A stretch of DNA of 64,000 nt from Sycobia sp. Sy_11 (lineage: Eukaryota; Arthropoda; Insecta; Hymenoptera; Epichrysomallidae), in the NCBI GenBank assembly GCA_018907035.1, contig JACCIC010000029.1, forward strand, positions 762,501 to 826,500. The letters run 5' to 3'. The translations under genes and the position numbers were made by a program. The notes under the pieces were generated by a model that did not search any database, was not told the DNA's origin, and saw only the letters and a program-made list of their open reading frames with translations. Each line of letters opens with the position of its first letter. Position 1 is the first letter of the stretch. Below are positions 35,246 to 45,229 of this stretch, piece after piece.

Positions 35246-35940
35246 TTAAGCGCAAAAAGTAATGAATCTATTCAATAGACAGACTCGTGCTTCATATACG
35301 TTAATAAACTACGGTCTTCATATACGTTAATAAAAATGTCACCTCGAATAATTTTTACACACTCTGTAAAAACCTGCTTCTGTCGTTTTCCTTTTGGAAA
35401 TGTACACGTAGGCCTCGTATCCGAATACGTGCAAATTTTTTACATTTGTCTTTTTAGAAAACCACGCTTCATAAGGTGTTATTTCTATCTTATTCGTAGG
35501 TAAACGATTCCGTAATAAATTGCCGTATTAACTGCCTCTGACCAATATTTCTTATCGAGTTGGGCATCTAGCAACATGGACTTGTATGCCTTCATTGATA
35601 AGAAAATTTCGAAGATCTGCATTAACATACTCCGTCCCGTGGTCTGATTTGATACATTTAGGAATTTAATAAAATTGTGTCTTTACCATCTTGTCAAGAT
35701 TCTTGATAAAATTTCTTGCTTCACTCATGTGCTCCATAAAATGAACAGTTGTGTTTCATGAATAATCATCTATTAAACTAATTATATGTCGTTTTCCTCC
35801 GGGTGTTGGCATTTTCGTAGGCCCGCAGACATCCGTATGTATAAGACTAAAACACGCATTCGCTATTGTTTCCGTTGCTCTAGGAAAGGGTAGCCTGGTT
35901 ATTTTTTCTTATTTGCTTGGAAATCTATATCCCCGAAGCG
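35246..35940 (-). pseudogene. Ty1/copia integrase, badly damaged
   Basis: The region lies between protease/pre-integrase and RT. Minus-strand pieces such as FKTDHGTEYVNADLRNFL (35660-35590), GVCGPTKMPTPGGKRHI (35840-35785) and AWFSKKTNVKNLHVFGYE (35470-35410) match the DDE integrase order of copia. Stops and frameshifts are frequent. Confidence 0.55.
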
Positions 35941-35941
35941 C

Positions 35942-36364
35942 CTATGCTAGGTGCAAGCACTCGTTATCGTCGGCGGCTACATTTATTGCAGTGCAAACCT
36001 TTTCACCCTCCTGTTCGACCGCATATAAATCCTGCGTACCAGATATATGATACGCTAAGGCTAGCACATAAACCTCCTTAAGTATTTTAGATTTTTCATT
36101 CTCGAATTTAATCTTAAAACCATATTTTATTAAGTTCTTAATCGATAATAAACTTGCGCCGAGAGAAGGCACATGCAAGAATCCACATACCGTTACTGTA
36201 GTATGCGTACCATTTACCATACAATTTATTATGACTGATCCCGCAACGTGTACTTCGCTATATTTTTTTGTTCTCGTCAGCTGCACGCACCCTTTTACAC
36301 TGGGATCAAATTTTGTGAAGATATCCTTTGAAATACACACATGGCTGCTCGCTCCTGAGTCCAC
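35942..36364 (-). pseudogene. Ty1/copia protease and pre-integrase
   Basis: An intact minus-strand frame of 140 codons starts with the protease active site as MDSGASSHVC (36364-36335). It continues with VCGFLHVPSLGASLLSIKNL, IKYGFKIKFENEKSKI and ends in NECLHLA, where the zinc-binding GAG pre-integrase (WHRRFGH) would begin. The frame is conserved, but the product is cut off from gag and integrase by stops. Confidence 0.7.
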
Positions 36365-36379
36365 AATTCATAAACTGCC

Positions 36380-37270
36380 GCTTTATTCGGTTCTTACAGC
36401 TACTGAACACGTTTTCCCAAGAAGGTTTTCCCGAGCGATAAATGAACTTTTTTCACTTTCTTTTGTTTCTTCGGACACTTTATTTAGCTATCCCTTGTAT
36501 GACTTCTTTGAAATTCCTGAGCTATGGGCAATTCATCGTAAAATGCCCTTCTTGCTTACACTGGAAACACGATGTTCCTTTTCCTGGAAAATGTCTTTAA
36601 TAAACTGTATTGAGCACTGCCTCATCATTGCTCTTTGCACACTGATTTTCTTGACGTCTCGTAAACTCAGTAATTAATTTTGATTTTACGAAGTCCAGGG
36701 TAAAATTTCCATCGCTTCTGGATTTCAGCCTATTAATAAGTCAGCCACATGAGTGCGATAAGCTTTAGAAGTAGTGCAGCTTGTAGGTAATCCTTTAGTT
36801 TTTCACCTTGACCTGTCAATTTGTCAATCAGCGTCAATAGTGCTGAGACGCGAATTTTCATATCTTCGTTCTCAGGTAACGAGAGTGTAAATAATTTATA
36901 TACATGTATTATACCGGCTAGCGTCGTCCTTTGATGATGATTTTTTAGCTTATCCCATGCTCTGCGAGCCGAAGATGCACCTTTGATAATGTAAAAATCT
37001 TCTACAAAAAGCCCAATTGTTGCGCGCGCTCAATCGTCTCTTCTTTCCCAACCAGTACCTATTGGAACTAGTACTGACTCCTTAACGACACCTCACATAT
37101 CTTTTCGATTCATCAATATTTCCATCTTTTGACTCCATACTGAACAGTTATTTGTATTGAGTCGTTGCAATGTATTTTTCTAAAAATCAGTCATTTTTAT
37201 ATGTTTTTGTTTAACTACACTAGAACTTAAACGTGTCCAAAATTTTCAATTTAACTTCAAAGTTTTTCAA
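36380..37270 (-). pseudogene. Ty1/copia gag with zinc knuckle
   Basis: The minus strand encodes scattered gag segments. The clearest is a zinc knuckle CFQCKQEGHFTMNC at about 36575-36530, a perfect C-x2-C-x4-H-x4-C. Upstream pieces (near 37190-36800) look like the copia gag region but are heavily frameshifted, so the start cannot be fixed with confidence. Confidence 0.6.
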
Positions 37271-37283
37271 TCATGAAACTCTG

Positions 37284-37299
37284 GGCCCATAAACTATAG
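37284..37299 (-). other. Copia-type primer-binding site
   Basis: The minus strand reads AGTTTATGGGCCCAGAG between the LTR end and gag. Drosophila copia uses a very similar GGTTATGGGCCCAG site complementary to an internal part of initiator tRNA-Met. The position just upstream of gag supports the reading. Confidence 0.55.
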
Positions 37300-37695
37300 A
37301 ATTTTTACTATAATATATATCAATACAACTATAATAATTAATACTTAGGTAATTACTTAATTATTAGGTAATTTTTACTATATAAACCTTTATTGAATAT
37401 AATATACATTCACAACGTGCTACTATTAAAACAATAATATTAATTAGATTAGAAGTTAGTTAAATATATAATAATATAATAATATCAGATAAAATGTACT
37501 CATGGAAAGTTTCGTCACTGTGTCGATGTCATCTCGATGACGTCAGCGAACTAATGCATCTATGGCTTGTCAAACGTCTCGACCCATCGGTGCAATAAGC
37601 TTCTCAGATCAAAAGTGTCTTTTAGCAGCGCATGTCTTATATAAAAATGCTATAATTAACCTTCTTGACCATTAATAAGATTAATTTTATTGAAA
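37300..37695 (-). mobile_element. 5' LTR of the copia element (approximate limits)
   Basis: On the minus strand the region runs from about 37695 to the primer-binding site. It contains TATATAAG near 37640 as a possible TATA box and TTCAATAAAGG near 37390 as a possible polyadenylation signal, in the correct order for an LTR. The outer end is uncertain because mariner sequence begins at 37706. Confidence 0.45.
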
Positions 37696-37705
37696 TTTTC
37701 TTTTA

Positions 37706-38700
37706 TTAGGTGTAGAACTTTGCTTTCGTCCTTTTATTTCAGAGTTATTATAAAAAACTGGTCATATATTTATAATTCAAGGTATTATCCATCACTATTC
37801 ATTACTTTCTCTTCTCGGGCAGCACACGAATCCCGCGTTGAAATAACTTGTCATCTTTTGTAGCGATCAATGAATCGATGCAATTTTTACTTCTTCATAA
37901 GATCAGAATTGCTCTTTTAGCCAGACCATGTGTCATTGATGGAAACAAGTGATACACTGAGGGATCAACGTTCGGAGAATACGGCGGGTAGAGTAGAACT
38001 TCCCACTTTAACGATTCCAAGTATGTCTTGAGCACTTTTGCAACACGGGGTTGAGCATTTTCATACAGTAAAATCGCTTTTTGGTCACAATATTCGGTTA
38101 AGACGCAGTAATTACGTTCGATAACTATTGCCTGTGATTGTTTCAGTCGATTTTAATAATTCATAATATACTACGTTGAGCTGGTCCAACCGAATACTGA
38201 GCATGATCTTGGAACTGTGAATAATCGGTTTGACAGTTTTTGAAGCATGGCCGGCATATTCCTATGATTTTCTACGCTTGGCATTATCGTATGGAACCCC
38301 ATTTTTGACCCCAGTCACAATGCGTTGCAAAAATCCATTCTGTCTTTGTCTTGCAAGCATCTGTTCACAAGCAAATAAACGCCGTTCAACATTTCTCGGC
38401 TGCAATTCGTACGGCACCCAATTTCCATGTTTCTGAATTATGCCCATGACTTTGCGCCGTTTTGAAATGTCTTGTTGCGTCACTCGCAGTGATCCTGCCA
38501 GTCTTTGTTGCTTTTGCCACGAGTCTCGATCAAGTAATTCCTCTAATTTTGCATCTTCGAAAAGCTTCTCTCTTCCACCGCCACGCTGGTCTTCGACGAA
38601 AAGCATGAATGTTAAATTTGGATTTGGATTGTGAGCCCGAATTCTTATTCGAAATAACGAGCGCTGGGCGAGTTTCCGCTTTATCGTGTGCTTGGTCAAG
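37706..38700 (-). pseudogene. Mariner family E, copy 3
   Basis: The 3' terminus TTAGGTGTAGAACTTTGC is at 37706. The minus-strand frame 38699-38262 keeps the N-terminal part: FVEDQRGGGREKLFEDAKLE, the helix region AGSLRVTQQDISKRRKVMG, GNWVPYELQPRNVERRLFA and RIVTGVKNGVPYDNAKR, where the first catalytic Asp-Glu (GDEKW) is changed to GVKNG. C-terminal blocks follow with frameshifts down to about 37800. The 5' terminus was not found. The loss of GDE means it would be inactive even if the frame were repaired. Confidence 0.7.
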
Positions 38701-38824
38701 TTATTGCAAGCTATAATATAAAAACGAAATTAATAAAAAACTTTGCGTCTCTTCTTGAGAGACTTCCTATAATTCTTGAGTCCACGTACAGCGACTTCAA
38801 CTGTATCGATCAAAGTTTTTAAAT

Positions 38825-39135
38825 CTAAGACGTTGGGTGTACATGTATTGTACTAAATTGTACTAAATACAATTGTACTAAATCCAAGATTATTAGTGAG
38901 GCGCTTCCGACTGTGATCATTCCCAGTTTGATGAATTTTGCCCAAGCGAATTTGAAATTTGCGTCGGTTATTTCAATCTCATAAAGTCTAGTGGTTGCTT
39001 TTCCTTCAACTGTACTAAGCAGATACTGTAGTTTATCAACTTCGGAATATTCACATTTACTCAAAATAAACGATGAGAAGCGCTGTTCATATGAGTACTA
39101 TTCGTTTTGATTCCCGAAAAATTGGGGTAATGAGA
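38825..39135 (-). pseudogene. BEL/Pao-type gag fragment
   Basis: The minus strand reads FSSFIL and then, in the frame from 39064, SKCEYSEVDKLQYLLSTVEG and EIEITDANFKFAWAKF. This is the characteristic start of BEL/Pao gag proteins (KLxYLLxxxxGxA...I..T..NY..AW). The fragment ends abruptly near 38830 at a short duplication of TTGTACTAAAT. Confidence 0.6.
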
Positions 39136-39568
39136 CGTACTTCATAATAAGTGATTGCAAGAGTGGCAAGAGATTTCTTTTCTATCGTGTTTGTTATAAA
39201 ATTAGAGATAAATGTTACGACGCGAATTTGCTTTTGTAAAAGCGTATGAGCACTTTGAAATGGGAAAATTCGCAGACGATGAATAATTCTTATTTAATGG
39301 AAATTTTCTACAATCACACTGCTCTTGAAACTTTGTAATTATAAAGCAATTCACGAATAAAAATTATTTCGCATATTGACACTGCAAAACTGTTAAATAG
39401 TATCACTGGGTTATGCTTTATGAAATTTACAATAATTTGCAAAAATATTTTCAACAAAAATTTGCATTAGATACTGTTAAAAAGTTTTACGAAATACTTC
39501 ATTACAATTTTTTCCAATTCAATACATATCTTCTTTCAATATAGTTCACTAAAACTTTCTCTAAATTA

Positions 39569-40710
39569 TTAGGTTCTCAAATATCTCCCGTCCGTTTTTT
39601 TGCTCTTTATTCAATGCTTTATAAAAAATGTTACAGTGGTCGGATTTACTTCAAATATGAGCCGTTTTGTTCTATAATCCGTTTCCATCTAGACGGCAAC
39701 TTCATAATACCCCTCTCGTAGAAACTCCTCTCCTTATTTACGAAGAAGTCGAACAGCCACTTTTCACAAGCCTTTTTTGAATCCAACTTTATACCATCAA
39801 GGGAGTTCGACATGGATAGGAATAGGTGATAATCACTTGGTGCTATGTCCGGGCTATATGGTGGATGCGATAAAATCTCTTATCCGAACTCCCGTAGCTT
39901 CTGACGAGTCATCAACGAAGTCTGTGGTCTGGTGTTGACATGGTGTTGACTACACCCTTCCTGTTGGCTAATTGTGGACGCTTCCGGTCGATAGCCTGCT
40001 TCAAGCTGTTCACAGTAGATGGTAGAATTAAGTATCTGGCCATATGGAAGCAGCTCATAGTCGACGATTCCCTTCCAATCCCACCAAATACACAGCAAAA
40101 CATTCCTGGCCGTCAATCTCGGCTTGGCAACAGTTTGGGACGGTCTACCGGCCTTGGAGAATGACCGTTTTTACTTGATATTGTCGTATGTGATTCATTT
40201 TTCGTTGCCAGTCACCATTCACTTCAAAAATGGGTCAAGTTCGTTCCGTTTCAGCACATCGCAGGCGTCGATTCGGTCCAGAAGGTTTTTTTATTCAAAT
40301 GATGCGGCACCCGAACATCAAGTTTTTTTTTTGTATCCAGCCTTCTGCACAGGGTTTAACATGGTTTGGTGACTAACTCTCACATCTGGGCGATGTCATG
40401 TGATACTACATGCAGGTCTAACTGGACAGATTCCATGATTTGATCGGTATTTGTCGTCACAGGTCTTCCGCCGTCTGGCTTATCCATGGTGTCGTTTTCA
40501 CCGGATCTGAATCATCGAAACCATTTCTCTACGGTTCGAAGTATTAGCGTGCCATCCCTTAAAACACCATTAATCTCAGGGAACGTTTCTCTAGCGGATT
40601 TTCCGTTGACGAAGGAAAACTTTAAAATAGCGCGAATTTCGGCGTTAGTGAACTCTATGTTTACACGTCTACAACTTTTGAACGCCATCACCGCACACGT
40701 CAATCGTTGC
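39569..40710 (-). pseudogene. Mariner family B, copy 3
   Basis: The 3' terminus TTAGGTTCTCAAATATCTCC is at 39569. The minus-strand start is near 40690 (MAFKSCRRVNIEFTNAEIRA), followed by ARETFPEINGVLRDGTLI, the linker near 40480 and a second helix region. The KTVIL-like block near 40165 is followed by GKESSTMSCFHMARY and, in frame 40116-39880, DYELLPYGQILNSTIYCEQ and TSLMTRQKLREFG. The second-Asp motif is altered to a frameshifted CSQHHVNTRP. The third-Asp region is near 39850. It is the longest copy but is broken by frameshifts, and its 5' terminus is missing. Confidence 0.75.
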
Positions 40711-41045
40711 GATGGTAAAATTAATGATCTGAACTTTGAATTGATGCGGCAGCGTCCCTACTCTCCAGATCTAGCCTCGAGTGATGGTTATCTGTTTCCG
40801 AACCTCAACAAAATGGTTTGGCGGTAAGAGATTTGCGGACAATGAAGAAGTAGTCGAATTTGTTAAATGGTATTTTGAGGAGCTTGAGGAATCAGTCTAT
40901 AGAGATGGCATTACTAGACTGGAACACCGCTGTGAGAAATGTATCAGCCTTGGAGGAGATTATATTCAGAAATAAAAAAGAATTCTTGAAAACGTTGGTT
41001 GTCTTGGTCTGGCCGGAAACTTATCAATCGACCCTGGTATATCTA
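40711..41045 (+). pseudogene. Mariner family C, C-terminal fragment (copy 2)
   Basis: Plus-strand pieces: LRQRPYSPDLASSDGYLF-like third-Asp block (40745-40800), FPNLNKMVW, then in the next frame GKRFADNEEVVEFVKWYFEE and ITRLEHRCEKCISLGGDYIQ to a stop near 40973. The end GGAAACTTATCAATCGACC near 41020 resembles the end of copy 1 near 4280. It joins mariner B copy 3 head to head. Confidence 0.7.
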
Positions 41046-41065
41046 TAGCACAAGTACGTACAATC

Positions 41066-41069
<4 letters not shown>

Positions 41070-41108
<39 letters not shown>
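41070..41108. repeat. TA microsatellite at the left edge of a putative solo LTR
   Basis: About 19 TA units directly before TGTGACG. ATATATATA also follows the right edge at 42361, so the LTR seems to have gone into a TA tract. Confidence 0.9.
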
Positions 41109-41111
<3 letters not shown>

Positions 41112-42360
41112 GACGAAGGTCACAATAAACGACGGCCTCTGCCCCGGGTGTCTCGGAAGAAGTAGCGATGTTACGACTAGTAGACGTGTTTTTTTTGAGG
41201 TACATCAAGTCAAAGCCGCGCCCGAAGAGAGAATATGTCGCCGACGAGAGAATACGTATGCCGCCGTCTCGTGAATGATCGAGGGAATGGCAAGGGCCCG
41301 ACGAAGAGAGGGAGGAGGGGAAGACGCGGCGCAAAGAACACAGGGGTATTGTATGTTTAACAGCCGAGTCAGAATCACCGTTCTAACGTTTCTCCGCGCT
41401 TCTTCGTTTCAAAAACTTCGAGCATTAGCTAACGATAATCGTAAACGTTTCGCTGCCGTGCGCAAGTGCTATCCGGATATTTGTCTACGGAGACGAGGTG
41501 TCGTGGGAGTGTGACACGGAGGAGACATATCGTGTTGTGTGCACGGGAGCCTCACGTAGACGAGGCGCGCCTTGGGGATACCACGCCATTTTGCGCGGCC
41601 GAACGACCGCCCGCCGAGAATCAAGGGCCTGACGAGGAGGAGGATCAACGAAGCACCCCCCGAGCCAGCTACGGCCAGAGCTGGGGAGAGGAAGAGCAGC
41701 AGCCACGCCTTCCACTGACAGCGTTACGACAGCGGTGCGACAGCACGGTGAGTGCCGACGGCAGCGGCCGCATAGATTGTAAGCCCGGGTCACGGATCAC
41801 GTCGCGACGACAGTGTATACGCGGAGGCCGGAACGTGCACGCGCGTGAGCGAGAGTCGACCCAGGAGGAGAGCCAGCAGCCCGAAGAAGACAACCGCGAG
41901 ACAGCGAGTGTGCGTATGTGTGTGAGAGAGAGAGAGAGAGTCAGTGTGTGTGCGCCGCGAAACTGAAGGTGAGTGCGAGTGAGCGAGCTAACAGTGAGAC
42001 CGCGTGTGTGCGTGAGAGAGAGAAGCGGAGTGTGTGCGCCGCGTAGACGAGGTGCGTGTGCACCTCGTGCCCGAGAGTGTATGCGCGCGATCCCGTGTGT
42101 GTGTACGAGTGAGAGAGAGAGAGAAGTTAACCCAGAAATTGTAGTGTACGGAGGAATAAAGGAATTTATACTAGCCTACTCGGTGCTGTATTAATTGCCG
42201 CCGCTCCCCCCATTCTATTTAGCGTTGTCCCGCTTCTTCTCAGCAGACCCCCTCGTGGAGAGAGAACGAGGATCATCGCCGGAGACAGCAGCAGGTAGGT
42301 GCTGATAGCGTGATTACATTCCGTGACAGCGGCGAGGGGAATAAAGGCCACAACGTCACA
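41109..42360 (+). mobile_element. GC-rich putative solo LTR (~1.25 kb)
   Basis: The segment starts TGTGACGAAGGTCACA and ends CACAACGTCACA, giving TG...CA ends with a short inverted repeat (TGTGACG/CGTCACA). It is flanked by ATAT on both sides. It is much more GC-rich than its surroundings and contains AATAAA at 42155-42160, followed by what would be R/U5. GT- and GA-rich tracts (near 41915-42125) are common in LTR leaders. No gag or pol lies next to it. The open frames inside (41275-41514, 41466-41966) are Arg-rich composition artefacts. Confidence 0.6.
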
Positions 42361-42379
42361 ATATATATAAATATATTTT

Positions 42380-42739
42380 ATTTATAATACATAACTTTAT
42401 AATGTATATGCGCAAAATTGTATTGATAATAGTAAGATTATTTTCAATACAAAATATAGTCTATGTCACTCTGAAGATAATATAGAATATGTATTTTGAA
42501 TTTCAGAGCAATTCATTCAGTTGTTTTTTGTTTAATTTATAAAGACAAATTGATTTTTTTGTACACATTAAACAAAAAAAAACTGAATGAATTGCTCTGA
42601 AATTCAAAATATATATTCTGTATTATCTTCAGAGTGACATAGACTATATTTTGTATTGAAAATAATCTTACCTTTATCAATATAATTTTGCACACCTACA
42701 TTATAAATATAATTGTGAAAAAAAATTATGTATTATAAT
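42380..42739. repeat. ~360-bp imperfect inverted repeat (foldback/MITE-like)
   Basis: Left arm from about 42380 to 42537, right arm from about 42568 to 42739, with a ~30-bp loop. Matching blocks include TTTTCAATACAAAATATAGT with its complement near 42650 and CAGAGCAATTCATTCAGTT with its complement near 42585. Arms are about 90% identical, with one ~15-bp indel near the outer ends. No coding content. It could be a foldback transposon or two copies inserted head to head. Confidence 0.85.
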
Positions 42740-42996
42740 TTAATGAGATTAATAAACTGAGTTCGACGTTGGCTCCACAGATCGTGTGTTGAGTAATAGA
42801 AAGGAAAGTAGTATCGTACGGGCATGGAGTTAATGTTCTTAGCAGTTTCTTTAGCTACTATTAGGTTGCAACTTCCATTTTGTCGGATATATACTCAAAC
42901 GAATGAACTTAATTTATAAATTATACTTATGTCGATTTTTGTAAATTCAATTAATATCTTTATTTATTTATACGTTTTCTTTTTTACCTTCCAGGT

Positions 42997-43521
42997 TTAT
43001 TGTTTTCTAAAGCGTAGGACTTCTATTGGCCAAGAATACAGCTTGGCTATACAATCCAGATAGTCCTCGGTGGGGAGCCCACGAGCATTACAGCAGTTGG
43101 AGCCGGCGCTGCTTTGCTGTATATTCACAATTTCATCAACTGTGAGTGTGGAGTACTGTCTTTGTACTTCCGGATCTCCTAAAGTACCATTCTTTCCGTA
43201 CAGTATTCGAAGCTGATGAGTATCTAACTCCTTCACTGTTAATTTTGGTATGGTGTACCCTTTCATCCAGCATTCATCCCTCAATTTACCTCTCAGGCAA
43301 TGTATACAGAGGGTCCTACTAAAAAGTTGTTTGCGTTCCTCTTCAATAAGTACCTGGCAGGCCTCAGAGAAAGCTCCATGTACCTTTGCAGTACATTCGC
43401 CGAGGAGACTTTCCTTTCTCAGGGCTCTTAAGCTGAGTTCCTCCTTCCTCCTTAGCTGTTTTCGCTTTTTCTGGGAAGGTATATTCTTTGACTTCAAGGT
43501 GGTATACTCATGTCCTTCCAC
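42997..43521 (-). CDS. Unrecognised 174-codon frame, possible host exon or gene
   Basis: An undamaged frame lies on the minus strand between obvious junk. It begins with a GTG-initiated stretch (VEGHEYTTLKSKNIPSQKKR), so the true start or splice site is unclear; the frame is open about four codons further back to a stop. Residues 15-45 are very basic (KKRKQLRRKEELSLRALRK). Cysteine pairs occur in RTLCIHCLRGKLRDECW (residues 90-106), and NCCNARGLPTEDYLDCI lies near the end. The C-terminus is LYSWPIEVLRFRKQ. Composition is normal, with no low complexity after residue 45. I do not know the family. The cysteines could bind zinc. It may be an exon, a single-exon gene, a retrocopy or part of an unrecognised element. 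Confidence 0.45.
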   Translation of the reverse strand: MEGHEYTTLKSKNIPSQKKRKQLRRKEELSLRALRKESLLGECTAKVHGAFSEACQVLIEEERKQLFSRTLCIHCLRGKLRDECWMKGYTIPKLTVKELDTHQLRILYGKNGTLGDPEVQRQYSTLTVDEIVNIQQSSAGSNCCNARGLPTEDYLDCIAKLYSWPIEVLRFRKQ

Positions 43522-43647
43522 TTTTATTTCGGATTTGTGTTATTTTTTTAAAAGGAAAATACGTTTTGTTTAATATAGGTTTATATTATACTCTTATTAT
43601 TTAACACGCATATATACTTATATATCCATATGTATGTTATATACCAC

Positions 43648-43674
43648 ACGCACACACACACACACACACACACA
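43648..43674. repeat. CA microsatellite
   Basis: Thirteen CA units with one CG interruption, part of a wider alternating purine-pyrimidine region to 43812. Confidence 0.9.
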
Positions 43675-43785
43675 TATCCATACACGCACGCATATATACA
43701 TATATAGGGTATTGTTGTGTTGTTCATTTTTATTTTCAAGTGAGGGAAGATACACTTGTTTTTCCCCTTTTTTATATGCGTCGAC

Positions 43786-43812
43786 ATATATATATATATA
43801 TATATATATATG
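43786..43812. repeat. TA microsatellite
   Basis: About 13 TA units. Confidence 0.9.
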
Positions 43813-44045
43813 TATACCAATACACTTACACATGCATTTTATAGGCCATCATATATGCGCTAATATGTATTCATGATTAGACATATATTTATTATTATTT
43901 TTTTTATTAATATTAAAGAAAACTTCGTGTCTTTTTATATTTCGGTGAAAGTAAACGTGATTCTTTTACTAAATTTCCAGAGTAGTTCTGTGGTCACAAT
44001 TCTCTACTACGCGACAGCCTAGTCAGCGTCTACCTGCGCTACCTG

Positions 44046-44055
<10 letters not shown>

Positions 44056-44084
<29 letters not shown>
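44056..44084. repeat. TA microsatellite at the outer end of an LTR
   Basis: About 14 TA units abutting the end of the LTR at 44083-45197. A second TA tract lies at the outer end of the array at 55609. Confidence 0.9.
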
Positions 44085-44088
<4 letters not shown>

Positions 44089-45197
44089 CGCGACTTCTTT
44101 CTCTCTCTCTCTTTCTTTCGTACAGGGTTATCTTCCCTCCTTCCTTCTTTCCTTCTCGGTTCCTCGCTACCTTCACAACCAAGGGCGATGCTCGTTCGGG
44201 ACGACCGTGGAAACTGTCGTAGATCAGGCGTTGCAGTTGAGGTCGTCGTCTACGTATGCACGGCTGGCGCGTGGGGATGATTGATATGCGGGTGGCAACC
44301 GAAGCTGAGAAGAGCTCTATAGTTTTGATGACAGCTCGACTTGGTACGTTAGATCTCCTCGACGGTTCGGGGAAGAAGGAGGTGAACTTCCTTTCTCTTC
44401 GCTTCCTTCTTCGCGGGCGAACGTCGCGCACTCTCGCGGCTTGTGCTCCGCGTATTTTCGCCGTAACGCGCGAACACTAGGATTTGCAACTGCGGACCGG
44501 CCATTTGGTCGGTCACAAGCTCCCCCTTCCAAACCGACGGTGAGGCGCGTTGTCTTTCGCGCGTCTTTCGACCGGTAAGGATATGATTGGGGTATGATTG
44601 GGATATGATTGGATATATTTTTTTGTAACTAAAAATAAAACTAAACTCTACCTTTCATGACCATCGGTGGTCTCTTGGTGTTGTCGTCATCCGCTAGTGG
44701 CTCTATATAATTCAATGTAGGTCTTACATACTAAGGGTTGATTCCTATGCTAGCGTATATATCGAAAACAACATATTAGTTCTTCGCCCTGATTCTACCA
44801 AATTCAGTATCAGGAATTTCTGAATACTGTGGGGAAATTAAACAGAATGTCTCTTTGCGCTGGGGCATGAAAGGGAAAAAAATGTTTATAACTAGCAATA
44901 CCTATTCTAGCTAATTCTTTTAATATGACATGAAAAGAAAAGGTAATTAAGACTACGTTATATTATTATTACGCTAAGTTTGTAACAGTTATATAAAAAG
45001 AAACAAGTAAGTAAAAATAGCTAAGTTTTATAAGAAAATGAAACGTATAAACTAATTCTAAGATAATTATGAAAATATGAACGTATAAACTAATTCAAAG
45101 ATAATTATGAAAAATATACAACTTATACTCTAATTAACCTAATCTATCATCTACGCTATTTCTATGTTTCTATTGTGTGTGACTCTTGCTCGTCACT
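44083..45197 (-). mobile_element. 3' LTR of the gag-bearing gypsy-type element
   Basis: The minus strand starts AGTGACGAGCAAGAGTCACA at 45197 and ends AAGTCGCGTTATAA at about 44084. The first ~850 bp closely match 53991-53065, including GACCACCGATGGTCATGAAA, GTGACCGACCAAATGGCCGG and GGAAGTTCACCTCCTTCTTC. The end matches the sequence just before the primer-binding site at 51556 (AAAGTCGGGTTATAA). AGT at the start is typical of insect errantivirus LTRs. It lacks the gag insert found in the 5' LTR and about 480 bp of the GC-rich end. Two copies of a ~39-bp block (GAACGTATAAACTAATTC) lie near 45040-45110; the 5' LTR has three. Confidence 0.7.
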
Positions 45198-45222
45198 TCT
45201 TCACTTCTTCTCAAGGAGCCTC
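45198..45222 (-). other. Polypurine tract before the 3' LTR
   Basis: The minus strand reads TTGAGAAGAAGTGAAGA just before AGTGACGAG. The tract is nearly all purine and sits where plus-strand priming would occur. The corresponding sequence before the next LTR (53992-54010) is GAGCGAAGAAGA. Confidence 0.55.
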
Positions 45223-45229
45223 TCCTTCA

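Noticed and set aside
41466..41966. 166-codon Arg/Glu-rich frame
   Set aside because: It lies within the GC-rich putative LTR, overlaps open frames on the other strand and has a composition set by GA and GC tracts.
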